From Adenophora triphylla var. japonica (lineage: Eukaryota > Streptophyta > Magnoliopsida > Asterales > Campanulaceae), in contig JAFEMH010000531.1 in NCBI GenBank assembly GCA_022495995.1, forward strand, positions 186,001 to 250,000: 64,000 nucleotides of DNA. Direction: 5' to 3'. Each line of letters starts with the position of its first letter. Position 1 is the first letter of the stretch. Shown here in pieces: positions 19,772 through 30,447 of this stretch. A model generated the notes under the pieces. It saw nothing but the letters and a program-made list of their open reading frames with translations. It searched no databases and was not told the origin of the DNA. Made by a program: the position numbers and the translations under genes.

Positions 19772-20560
19772 CCTCCTAGGTATCCATTCATTGCATTTGC
19801 AAACACATTATTTGTTAAATGTATTAAGCTGTCTTTTAGCATGTTGTGAACTTGAGAGTAGACCGTGCTTGAACTCATCAAGAAATGTTGTAACCGTTAG
19901 TGATTTGTGATTTACTTTTAAAGCTTTGTCGAGACGCAAGATCTCTTGTTCGCCTTTGTTTCTTTTGTGCACTTTGTCGGCGTCCATCTTTGGACTTTTC
20001 TGTTGCGTTTGCGGATTGAAGCAGTCTGGGCCATGACGGCAATCCCCTTTGCTTAGGCTTTGTGCTTGGCTGAGAGGTTGAATGATCCCCTGACAAGTCA
20101 TTTTGACGGTCTTTTTCGCAGCTTCCTTGCCTCTTGTTGGCGTCGGGCTCTTGACCTCTTTTGGTAGCTTCTGCTTGAGCTTCTTTTATTTTTTGTTTTT
20201 TTTTTTGTGAGCCCTTGCTCGAGCTCTTTTTTTTGTGAGCCCTTGCTCGAGCTCTTTTTTTTTGTTTGTTTTTTTTTTTTTGTTTTGAAGCGCGTGAAGG
20301 CAAAGACAAGCCCCTGGCTTGGAAGCGTACATGAGTCAGTCGTTTAATGCTGAGTGACCCTCGGATGTCCTTTGATGTTGCCGCCGTCGTTTGACTTGGT
20401 CAAGGTGACTGTTGGGGCGTGTTCTTGAAAAGTGCGTAGCTTGATGGAGGTCTTGATTGACATTCAAACTTTTGACTTTTTATGTATTTTTAGACCGGAC
20501 CAATTAAGGTTGCCTACGTTCCCCCGGACTAGAGGGCTCAGGTCTGCGTAGTTCGACACT
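19772..20560. other. Convergent 3' region between the antisense gene and pol of E3
   Basis: No gene. It contains a 27-bp block (19858-19884, GTAGACCGTGCTTGAACTCA...) conserved exactly in E2 and E5, long T-rich runs (20150-20285), a short direct duplication GAGCCCTTGCTCGAGCTC at 20209 and 20237, and one GAACTACG...GTAGGCAAC motif on the minus strand (20510-20551) just after the end of pol. Confidence 0.65.
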
Positions 20561-20579
20561 ACATGGAGTGCCAAGAGAT

Positions 20580-23500
20580 GCACAGTTGTTCTTCTTCAGG
20601 CGAAGTATCTCGCGAAGTTTGCTTCCGTTGACCGGATTCATGAAGGATTGCCGTCTAGGTCCGTCGCCTTCATGGCACCTCCGAGAAGATCTTTTGAACC
20701 ACGAAAGGGCCGATCCATGTGGGTTCCCATTTTCCCGGTGGGTTGGTTCGAGTGGGAGGCTTTTCTTTGAGTACAAGGTCGCCTTCCCCGATGTCTCGGG
20801 ACTTGACTTTCTTGTCGAAAGCTCTAGCCATCCCGCTTTGATAGGCTCGGACGTGTTCCATGGCCTTTAGTCATCGCTCGTCTAGCGAGCCAATTCGTCA
20901 TGTCGGCTTCGGAGCCATTCAACTTCGTTGACGTCATTTTCCAGCAGCACTCGGAGTGAGGGAATTTCCAGTTCAATGGGAAGGACCGCTTCCATCCCGT
21001 ATGTCGTGGCGAATGGGTTTTCTCCCGTGGTCGTTTCTGACTGATGTGCGGTAGCCCCAAAGTGCAAGGTGGAGCTTCTCGGGCCAATCTCGTCCTCGGG
21101 TGGTCATTTTTCAGATGATCCGTTCGAGGGTTTTGTTTGCTGCTTCCACGGCGCCATTTGTTTGTGGCCGGTAGGGAGAAGATTTGTGGCGTGTGATCTT
21201 GAATTCAGCCCGGCGATCTGTCGAATTCCCCTTCGAAGTGTGAGCCATTGTCTGATATGACCTCATTTGGGATGCCGTATCGGCAGATGATGTTTTCCTT
21301 AAGGAAATGCGCGACCTTCTTGGAGGTGAGTACCTTGTAGGACTTGGCTTCGACCCATTTAGTGAAGTAGTCGATGGCTACTAAGATGAACTCGTGACCG
21401 TTGCCGTCGGCGGAGCAATTTTCCCGATGACGTCAATTCCCAAGTGGCAAATGGCCAGGGAGTAGTCATGCAAGAGAGATCGTGGGGCGGCAGATGATTG
21501 AGGTTGGAGAACCGTTGGCACTTGTCGCAGCCTTCGGACAAAGTGGATGCAATCCGCTCCATGGAGATCCGTAGTAGCCCATCCCCGAGAACGATTTGCA
21601 TCAGGGCTCTGGCGTTCATGTGGGGACCGCAAGCCCCATTGTGGACTTCGTTCATGAACTTTTTTGCTTCTTCTTGGCTGATGCAGCGTAGGAGTTGTCC
21701 ATGGTAGCGTTTCTTGTATAGCATGTCCCCGAGGATGACGAAGTGAGAGGCGAGGCATTTTAGGGCCATGATGCTCTTGGTTTTGACCCCTTCTGTGTGT
21801 GGGTCTTCCTTGTTCATGAAGGTGGTTTCCCCGTTCTTGAGGTATTGGAAGATCTGGTTATACCATGGCTCATTGATGGGCTTAGGTTCCGGTTCGATCT
21901 CACAACAAGAGGCGGGAATTTCCTTTCGTCCGACTTTGAAGGGTTTGATTGCTTTTCCTTCAGGGATTTCCACAAGGGAAGCCAAGGTGGCTAAGGCATC
22001 TGCAAACCTGTTTCGGTCTCTTGGCAAGTAGTGGAAGGTGACCTCTTCGAATTGTGTGATGAGGTCTTCCATGCAGGCATGGTATTTTTGCAAGCCTGGG
22101 TCTATGGTTTTCCACTTGTTGGAGACTTGGTTGATGATCAAGGCTGAGTCCCCATAAACTTCGAGTTTCTGGACATTCCTCTCGAGTGCGGCTTGTAGTC
22201 CAGCAGCGCAGGCTTCATATTCGGCGGCATTGTTGGTTACCTCGAAATTGAGCTTTATAGCAATTGGGGTGTGCTCGTCCTTGGGATCTACCAAGAGCAT
22301 ACCGATGCCGTTTCCTTTTTTGTTGGCCGCTCCGTCGAAGAACAGTTGCCATCGGTTTTCGCCTTCGATTGCGAAGATTCCCTCGTCTGGAAATTGTGGT
22401 TCGGGGCCTCGAGCCTCGTCGGTGGGGAAATCAGCCAGTTGTTCAGCCATGGCCCGTCCCTTGATTGACTTTTGGTTTACGTACTTGATGTCAAATTCCG
22501 CTAGGAAGAAAGACCATTTGGCGAGCCTCATTGACAGAGATGGTTTGTCGAAGAGGTACTTGACTGGGTCCATTTTGGAAACCAAGTGTACCGTGTGCGA
22601 CTGCATGTAGTGCCGTAGTTTCCCGACAACCCATACCAGAGCTGCGCAGGTTTTCTCGAGGGCTGAGTAATTGAGTTCGCTGCCTTGAAACTTTCTACTG
22701 ACGAAGTAGATGGCGTTTTCGACTCGTGACTCCTTCTTTTCTTGACAGAGCATGGCTCCAACTGCGGTGTCGGTCACAGTTAGGTATAGCAACAGTGGTT
22801 TTTCCTCGTGGGGAGGACAGAGAATCGGAGGACTCACAAGGTATGCTTTTATTTTCTCAAAGGCATCTTGGCATTCTGAGTTCCATTCGATGTCGGCGTT
22901 CTTCTTCATCAGTTTGAAGATTGGCTCGCACATAGAGGTCAATTGGTTGACGAAGCGACTGATATACTGTAGGCGGCCCATGAAGCTTTTCACCTCTGTC
23001 TGAGTTTGCGGTGGTCTCATTTCGATGATAGCCTTGATCTTTTGAGGATCAACCTCGATGCCTCTCTCGGTGACCATGTATCCCAAAACCTTGCCTCGGC
23101 TAACCCCAAATGTGCATTTGGCAGGGTTAAGCCTCATTGAGTGTTTTCGGAGGCGATTGAAGAATTTTCTCAGGTCTGTGAGGTGTTGTCCATCTGATCC
23201 CTTTGAGTGAACGATCATGTCATCGACGTACACTTCGATCTCCTTGTGGATCATATCGTGGAAGAGGGCGGTTGCTGCCCGTTGGTAGGTAGCCCCAGCG
23301 TTCTTTAGTCCGAACGGCATTACTGTGTAGCAGTAGGTTCCCCAGGGGGTAGTGAAGGCTGTCTTTTCTTGGTCTTCTTCGGCCATCTTGATCTGATTGT
23401 AGCCGGCAAAACCGTCCACGAAGGACTTGACTTCGAAATTGGCTGTAGTGTCTACCAACATGTCGATGTTGGGTAGTGGAAAATCGTCCTTGGGACTTGC

Positions 23501-24070
23501 TTTGTTGAGATCTCGGAAGTCCACGCAACAGCGTACTTTTCCATTGGCCTTGGTGACCGTGACGATATTGGAGAGCCATGTGGGGTACTCGATCACCCTG
23601 ATGAAGCCGACGCGGAGCATTTTTTCGATCTCCTCTTTGACTTGTAAAGACCATTCTGGCTTGATTCGGCGTAGCTTTTGCTTGATGGGCTTAGCCTCGG
23701 GATTCAAGGGAATCCGGTGCTCTACAATGTTTGGATCTAATCCCGGCATGTCTCGGTAAGACCAAGCGAACACGTCCACGAACTCTTTGAGCAGTGCAGT
23801 CAATGCGTCTTGCTCTGTGCCGGTGAAGAAACTTCCGATTTGCGTCTCTTTTGGCTCTTCAGCAGTTCCCAAATTCACTTTGGTTAAAACCTCCTCGACA
23901 GCTTGGGCTCGGTTTTTCTCTCATTTGACAACATGCTTAAAGAGGTGCTTAATGTATTGTTCGTTTAATGTGTCTACTTCTTTATCAAGTTAATCATTAT
24001 TAACTGTTTGTGTGTTAGTTAATTTATCAGTTGTTAAAGATGCAATGAGAGGATACTCGGAAAGATCGAA
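20580..24070 (-). pseudogene. E3 pol: RT, two RNase H domains, integrase (damaged)
   Basis: The main frame (23878 to 21359, 839 codons) holds RT with VDFRDLNKASPKDDFPLPNI, FVDGFAGYNQI (about 153-163) and the catalytic YVDD (217-220). A first RNase H region (about 360-480) is followed by a second, plant-type RNase H with LFFDGAANKKGNG (about 512), NNAAEYEA and FADALA (about 625). Two RNase H domains are typical of the Tat lineage. The integrase zinc region follows (EVHNGACGPHMNA, CDKC). Frames slip around 21530-21600 and at about 21440. Integrase then continues in other frames through AYQSGMARAFDKKV (about 20830) to NGSKLREIL near 20590. The product would copy the element's RNA and insert the DNA. 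Confidence 0.85.
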
Positions 24071-26707
24071 TCATTCATTAAGAGCATATGGGAATACATT
24101 ATTGGCAATGAGTTCGTAATCTTCTGGCGTGAGGCCATCAGATGACTTGATAGACTCAAATTCAAAGCTAATGGACTCAGGATGAGTTTTGACACTAGAC
24201 TCTAGGACTCGAGGGGTCAGACCAAGTTGTTCGATCATGTCCTTTTTGCTGGCAGTGGGTCCGGAGAAGGTGGCCCAGTTATTGAGTGGCAATGAGCTTG
24301 ATAGGAAATGGGGCTTGAAGGGCTTTATGTCACCGTTCCCGATCATTGCTATCACAGAGTTATCAGAAACAAAATCGATTAGATCTGGCATCTCGATTTC
24401 TTCTTTGAAGAGCAGGTGGAGCAGTGGTTCGTCCCAAGCATCGTCTGCGGAGTCTTTTGCTTTTGTCTTGGGCATTACTAGCTCGAATGCAGACTCGTCC
24501 CGCTTGTTGAGGGCAGGAGTATTGACAGAGAGTTTTTCGAGTTCTTCCGCCAAAGAGGGAGTTTTCCCGAACCAAAATTCGTTGTGAATAGTGGTGGTCG
24601 TGGATCCCGGCAGAGGCGGTGTGTCGAGAAATGCTCTTCGGACGGGATTTGGGTTGAGGCCTCTGAATCTTGCCAGGTTCTGCTGAAGCTTGTCCATGGT
24701 TGTAGGCCAGCTTTGTTTGGCGCTGATCAGCTCTGTTCCCTTTTCTGGATCTTCTTCCAAGTTGCCGGCCTTCTTTGTGAAGTACTTGGTCATGTCGAAG
24801 TTGTAAGGACGAAGATCAGAGATTGCGTGCAAGCCTCTTTTGTTATCTGTGGAGCGTTTTCGTGCAGCTCGCTTGTCCTCCGCAATGTGTTCGGGAGTGG
24901 GAATGTATCCCAGGCCGTGCAGGGTATTCTGTTCTTTGATATTGATGATCTGTTGGGTGCCCTGATGGCTGAGCCCCGGGATGTAGTTCATGTGCTTCAT
25001 CATTTTCATCGGGGGAGGGATCTTGTCCCAAATCAAAGGCAGGTCTATGTGGCACACTTGGGCCTTTGGGCTTTCGATGGTGAACCCTGTTAGCATCATG
25101 CCATCATCGTCGGGTTTGATCTCTAAGACCGGGACGCCGTTTGTGTCGGTCCTTTCGGTGACTACGCTATCGCCGTAGATGATGGTAAGATCTGTTCCGT
25201 GAACGAACTTTACGCACTGATGGAGAGTGGATGCCACCCCATTGATCTGGTGTAGCCAAGGGCGTCCCAAAATGGCAGTGAATGTGATCGGGATGTCGAT
25301 GACTTGGAAATCCGTCGGGACCATTTGTTTTCCGAACCACAGGTTCAAGGTGGCTATTCCCAAGACTGGGCGGGATGTTGAGTCGTATGCCTTGATTGCC
25401 TGAGTCGAGGGCTTTAGATCAGTTGCTTTGATCCCTAGCAAATCCATCATTTTGGCTGGAAGGACGTTCATGGATGATCCTCCATCTACCAAAACCCGTG
25501 GGAGACGACGCTCGTCCAGTTGAACTGTTATGTAGAGAGGCTCATTGTGGTCAGCCCCAAATTTTGGAAGGTCGAGCTCTGTGAAAGTGATGATATTGCT
25601 GTAATTAATGTTGCCAATCATCTGAACTGCTTCATCAGGTGTCACTGTGATGGGAACCATGGTCTGGGCCAGGCTTTCTTCCAACTTGAGCTTGTGCGGG
25701 TAAGATGAAGTGAGTAAGGACCAGAGTGAGATGTTAGCCTGAGTGCGCTTGAGCTGTGTCAAGACAGGATCTTCAGCCTTTGGGTCCAAGATTTCAGCTT
25801 CTTTGGCGTAGGGTCCCTTTTCAGTTCGTGGCTCAGGTATGGCTGGCCTTTTGTCTGTCCGTGGAGGATTCACTGGGATTTGACCGGAACGTGTCAGAAC
25901 ATTCACCTCTGGACTTATGGTTTTGCTTGTCTCTCCCATTTCTGTAGTGGGAGGAGCCTGATTGGCGTAAGGCCAGACTGCGCATTTCAATTCGTTCACC
26001 GTCATGGCTTTTACTGAAGCATCAATAGTGGCTTTGAGATCTTCCCAAGACAGGGGTTGGATTATCTGGACCTTCGGGCCTTCGGTGGCGGTGCGAAGCT
26101 CGTCCCAGCTGATCATGGAGCAGACGTTGCCATGGCCTTGTGCAGAGCTAGGCTTGCTGGAGTAGATGACATAGTAGTCAAACTTTCCTGAGGGTTCTCC
26201 AAGGGTTCCGACTGTGGGATCACCGGATTCATACCTCTTCTTCAGTTTTTGTTGAGAAGATAGCTTCTTCTTTCTTCGAGGACGGCCCTCATTCATTTCA
26301 TCCTGGAATTCCATTTCCAGACAAGCACTGCAATCGCAGACGTCCCACCAGATGTGTTCGTTGTTCGGCGGTGGTACCGGGACCTCAGGAGGCTGGATGG
26401 GCAGGCTTTCCTCTGGAAGGTCTTGTGGCCTTACGTCATAACTGCATGGCTCGTATGAGGGTAACAGGTTGACTTCTGGGAAACAATGAGAGATGTTAGA
26501 GGCTGTAGGAGCAGTCATGACTTGGGAAGCCCCAGGTAGTTGGGTGGCTAATGTTCCGAAGTGGTGCATGGCACCTTCGATCCAGGCTTGTTGCTCACCT
26601 TGACGTTTCTCAATAGCCGTGAGGACCTGCCAAACTTCTTCCAATGTTGGGAAATTTCTTGGGGGTATGGTCCCGTTTTCATCGTTGTTATCCACTGATT
26701 TGGCCAT
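24071..26707 (-). CDS. E3 gag-pro frame, 878 codons, protease present, capsid core not seen
   Basis: It starts at ATG 26707 (MAKSVDNNDENG...), 68 bp from the E4 insertion, and ends at TGA 24071-24073. Residues 15-60 resemble the N-terminus of E5 gag (GEQQAWIEGAMHHFG against EEQQATLIEAIRRHG). Residues 267-350 (NVLTRSGQ, ISLWSLLTSS) are the usual linker before protease in Tat elements. The aspartic protease has VLVDGGSSMNVLP at 405-417 and ILGRPWLH further on. Between residues about 130 and 265 I find neither the capsid-like segment nor the CCHC-like knuckle that E5 has. The frame is otherwise intact. It may have lost its capsid and depend on a partner. Pol follows in the same frame after three stops (24071, 23990, 23921). 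Confidence 0.8.
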   Translation of the reverse strand: MAKSVDNNDENGTIPPRNFPTLEEVWQVLTAIEKRQGEQQAWIEGAMHHFGTLATQLPGASQVMTAPTASNISHCFPEVNLLPSYEPCSYDVRPQDLPEESLPIQPPEVPVPPPNNEHIWWDVCDCSACLEMEFQDEMNEGRPRRKKKLSSQQKLKKRYESGDPTVGTLGEPSGKFDYYVIYSSKPSSAQGHGNVCSMISWDELRTATEGPKVQIIQPLSWEDLKATIDASVKAMTVNELKCAVWPYANQAPPTTEMGETSKTISPEVNVLTRSGQIPVNPPRTDKRPAIPEPRTEKGPYAKEAEILDPKAEDPVLTQLKRTQANISLWSLLTSSYPHKLKLEESLAQTMVPITVTPDEAVQMIGNINYSNIITFTELDLPKFGADHNEPLYITVQLDERRLPRVLVDGGSSMNVLPAKMMDLLGIKATDLKPSTQAIKAYDSTSRPVLGIATLNLWFGKQMVPTDFQVIDIPITFTAILGRPWLHQINGVASTLHQCVKFVHGTDLTIIYGDSVVTERTDTNGVPVLEIKPDDDGMMLTGFTIESPKAQVCHIDLPLIWDKIPPPMKMMKHMNYIPGLSHQGTQQIINIKEQNTLHGLGYIPTPEHIAEDKRAARKRSTDNKRGLHAISDLRPYNFDMTKYFTKKAGNLEEDPEKGTELISAKQSWPTTMDKLQQNLARFRGLNPNPVRRAFLDTPPLPGSTTTTIHNEFWFGKTPSLAEELEKLSVNTPALNKRDESAFELVMPKTKAKDSADDAWDEPLLHLLFKEEIEMPDLIDFVSDNSVIAMIGNGDIKPFKPHFLSSSLPLNNWATFSGPTASKKDMIEQLGLTPRVLESSVKTHPESISFEFESIKSSDGLTPEDYELIANNVFPYALNE

Positions 26708-26775
26708 GGGGAGTTGACGGACTGTCCTGGTGACAGAGCTGGGAAGGAGGTAGGACCTTGCTGTTTTGACACTGG

Positions 26776-28215
26776 TGTTAGTACCCGGTCCGAAAAAAGG
26801 GACTGAAGTGCAATTCGGGAAAATTTGGGACTAAATTGGAATTTGGAAGCTTTTTGGACCAAATTGGAATTTATGGAAAATTCAGGGACTAAACGGGAAA
26901 TATGGAAATTTTGGACGAATTTGATATATAAAAATTCCTGGGATTAAATGAAAGATAAAGTCCCAAAGAGCGAAGTGCAAAAGAAGTCATTAAAGTGGTC
27001 AAAATGGACTTGGAAATAACAGAGACGAAACGGATATTTATGGTACTAAATTGTGTCCAAGGTTTGCTGTAAGTGGCCGAGCTTGCTAGGCCAAGAACTT
27101 CAAGGTGGCCGGCCAGGAGAAAATGGTTAGGGCCATTCTAGGCCAATTTGGGCCATCTGGGCCAAGCTTAGAATTAAATTGGCCGATCGGCCCTTCTCTC
27201 TACTTATGCCGATCGGCTCTTTGTGGAGATAAGCTTTACGCCGCCCGAACCTAATTCCTAGTGCCGATCGGACCTTATTTTTAGGGCCGATCGACCCTTT
27301 ATTTTGTGCCGATCGAACCTTATTTTTAGGGCCGATCGACCCTTTATTTTGTGCCGATCGAACCTTATTTTTAGGGCCGATCGACCCTTTATTTCGGTCC
27401 AGCCCAATTACCGAAACACTATAAATAGGGGTGCCCGGCTCCCATTCTCAACACACAATTTACTCGGGAGAAGCGAGATTACACTTGCTTTACCCACAGT
27501 TTTTCTTACTCTCTTCGAATCGCCCTAGATTCGACCTCAAAGTCTTGCTACAATTGGTAAGACTCTTTTTAATATTTTTGTTCTTTATTATTATTGTCTT
27601 TATTATTATTATTGTTTGCATGCTTAGTATATTTTAATTGCTTTATTTCTTGCTTATGTCATTTATGCTAGATTTAGGGTTGTTTTAATATATTTAAATA
27701 TGTAATAGCCGAGGATGATCAAACCCAATGGATCTAGGAACTATTTCTTTCCTTCCACCTTAGTTATAATTGTCCCATGATCAACAATCCCCCAAGGATG
27801 AACGTTGATTAGTGCACCTTCCGGGGGCCTAACTCAAAGGTTCTAGGGTGTGATCATCAATTAATTCTTTCTCTCCCCTCCTCCTTATGCATGATCCCGC
27901 TTCTTCTATCTATTCCCGTAAACACCGCACACAACCAACACCCCATATGCTAGAAAGACCGATCCGTCGGGCAATAGGAGTGATAGCGTTTCTTCTTCTG
28001 TTGTAACTTGACCCCCGAACCCAATTACATGTTTAGCCTTTTTTCAAAGCTTTGGGCTATATCAAAGTGGCGTGGCGACTCTCAAAATTAAACTAATATT
28101 TTAATATGGTTTAAATCGAGTGTCACTAAATGAATATCCTATTTCGATCCGACTTTATATAATTAATTTATTTCAAACTTCCGAATGCGCGTTGCATCGG
28201 GACGGGGTATTCACA
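26776..28215 (+). repeat. E4 5' LTR (1440 bp)
   Basis: It starts TGTTAGTACCCGG and ends GGGTATTCACA. U3 runs to the TATA box CTATAAATAG at 27419-27428. The start TGT(T/A)AGTACCC is shared with families A and C, so all are related. Confidence 0.95.
27182..27428 (+). promoter_or_regulatory. E4 5' LTR promoter: eight GCCGATCG sites and TATA box
   Basis: GCCGATCG starts at 27182, 27208, 27263, 27286, 27308, 27331, 27353 and 27376. The last six are spaced 22-23 bp, about two helical turns. The TATA box CTATAAATAG (27419) lies about 35 bp after the last. The same arrangement is in the 3' LTR (36427-36672). Confidence 0.7.
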
Positions 28216-28216
28216 G

Positions 28217-28234
28217 TGGCGACTCTGCTGGGGA
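28217..28234 (+). other. Primer binding site of E4
   Basis: TGGCGACTCTGCTGGGGA lies one base after the 5' LTR. It is the type of site known from Ogre/Tat elements, and the complement of this sequence is the primer site of E5. Confidence 0.85.
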
Positions 28235-28967
28235 CTGTTTTGAAATCTTTTCAAACTAAGTGGGTCAGACTTTCGTTTTCTTGTATGGTGTTGTATTTTT
28301 ACTTCCTTTTTCTTTTTCTCCTATTCTTAACTGTTGCATTGCATGCATGCATCTCATAAAAAAAAAAAAATCTTTCTCTTTTTTCTTAAAAAAAAGAATT
28401 AGACTTTTTACCTCACACTACCACTAGAGTCCGTGTCACACTGCACAGCTACCCCTTAACCCTTCGGAGAAGCCAAAGTGCGGGAAGTGTGGTGATCATG
28501 TTGCCTCCCTTCCGAGTCTCACTTGGCCATCCACTCATCAGTGCGCTTCGGCTGCACGGTGGGAGCCTGAAATCTAACCCTTGTGTCACCCACTTTGCTA
28601 AGAATACACTCCTTGTGACCGGTTGGTTTGACTAGCTTTTTCATGTAGACAATTAATAAGGTCTTTATGTTGAGTCACTACGAATCAGTGATAAGTCAAG
28701 ATCTATAGAGAGAAAAGAGCACAAAAAATTTGATTTCCTTTTAAAGGATGTGCCATGTAAGGTCGAGTGCTTGTTAAAAGATCTTGTCTTATCATAGGTC
28801 TGTAGTACTTCCCATAAATATCATCTTAAATGTCTATATGAGACGGTTAGTCGTTAGGATCCACCACTTTAGGACCTTTAGTTAGTTGCGAAAAAGGGGT
28901 ATCCCTTCCAACCAAGAGTAGGTTCTATAAAATAGAGGGCTTTTTTTGTAAATAAGGTGCTTAACTA
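28235..28967 (+). other. E4 leader, no gene
   Basis: Low-complexity A/T stretches (28310-28400) are followed by unique-looking sequence. I see no coding region. Confidence 0.6.
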
Positions 28968-29960
28968 CTCCTCATTTCTAGGACCCTTCGAGGTCCGCTC
29001 CTCATTTCTAGGACCCTTCGAGGTCCGCTCCTCATTTTTAGGACCTTCCGAGGTCCGCTCCTCATTTTTAGGACCTTCCGAGGTCCGCCCTTCACTTCTA
29101 GACCCTCCGAGGTCCACTCTTCATTTCTAGGACCCTCCGAGGTCCGCTCTTCATTTCTAGGACCCTCCGAGGTTCGCTCTTCATTTTTAGGACCCTCCGA
29201 GGTCCGCTCTTCATTTCTAGGACCCTTCGAGGTCCGCTCCCCATTTCTTGGACCCTTCAAGGTCCGCTCCCCATATCTTGGACCGTTCAAGGTCCGCTCC
29301 CCATATCTTGGACCGTTCAAGGTCCGCTCCTCATATCTTGGACCGTTCAAGGTCCGCTCCTAATATCTTGGACCGTTCAAGGTCCGCTCCTCATATCTTG
29401 GACCGTTCAAGGTCCACTCCTCATATCTTGGACCGTTCAAGGTCCGCTCCTAATATCTTGGACCGTTCAAGGTCCACTCCTCATATCTTGGACCGTTCAA
29501 GGTCCGCTCCTCTTATCTTGGGCCGTTCAAGGTCCGCTCCTCATATCTTGGACCGTTCAAGGTCCGCTCTTCTTCTCTTGGACCCTTCAAGGTCCGCTCC
29601 TCTTCTCTTGGACCCTCCAAGGTTCACTCCTCTTCTCTTGGACCCTTTAAGGTCCACTCCTCTTCTCTTGGACCCTTTAAGGTTCACTCCTCTTCTCTTG
29701 GACCCTTTAAGGTCCACTCCTCTTCTCTTGGACCCTTTAAGGTCCACTCCTCTTCTCTTGGACCCTTTAAGGTCCACTCCTCGTCTCTTGGACCCTTCAA
29801 GGTCCACACTCCTCATATCTTGGACCTTTCAAGGTCCGCTCTTCTTCTCTTGGACCCTTCAAGGTCCACTCCTCAATTTAGGACCCTTCGAGGTCCACTC
29901 TCTCTCTCTAGGACCATTAAAGGTCCACCCTTCCACCTGAGACTCTTCGAGGTCCACCCC
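28968..29960. repeat. E4 array 1, unit 30 bp, about 32 copies
   Basis: The unit is GACCCTTCAAGGTCCGCTCC plus TCTTCTCTTG, with regional variants (left: CTCATTTCTAGG; middle: CATATCTTGGACCG). The unit is ten codons, so both strands stay open and give decapeptide repeats (DRSRSAPHIL on plus, KRRGVDLKGS on minus). I treat those frames as by-products. Each unit has GGACC..., then GGTCCG. Confidence 0.9.
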
Positions 29961-30447
29961 TCGTCTCTTGGACCATCCATGGTCCATTCCTCTACCTTTG
30001 ACCACCCACGGTCTACATCCTTCAAGTTAGGACCCTTCAAAGTTCTACCTCTTATCTCTTGAACCATCCGCAGTTTGCTCCCTTAGCCTTAAAACCATCC
30101 ATAGTTTAGATCCTTTATCTCTAGCACCCTTCAGCCAAAGACCCACCTAGATCAAACCTCTCTCGACCCATATAGATCAAACCACCATCTAGGGCCTACC
30201 TAAGCCAACTTACCAAGTCCGATTAGCTCGTCTAGATCACCCTCACTTATATTTGACCAAGGATCGAGTCATCTTCCTCTCCTTTTTTTCACCAAACGGA
30301 CTCTTTTACATTCATCCTCTCTCTTTCTCTAAACTTAACCCTGGTTGTATCATCAATCGGGGCCCCCTCGAACTACGGTGACCTGAGACTCATACCTTAA
30401 ATGGTAAGGGTTACGTAGGCAACTTCAGCCCGGTCAAACTCAAAATT

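Noticed and set aside
24189..25093. Plus-strand open frames opposite E3 gag-pro
   Set aside because: They overlap a conserved 878-codon gag-pro frame and show no family similarity or shared position in E5.
28210..28240. TGGCGACTCTGCTGGGGA considered as a tRNA gene fragment
   Set aside because: Its position directly after the LTR, and the same sequence at the matching place in E3 and E5, identify it as a primer binding site. No cloverleaf is present.
29248..29940. 230-codon RS-repeat protein on plus
   Set aside because: Same reason: the 30-bp array. No start context or homologue supports a gene, so I list it only as a low-interest finding.
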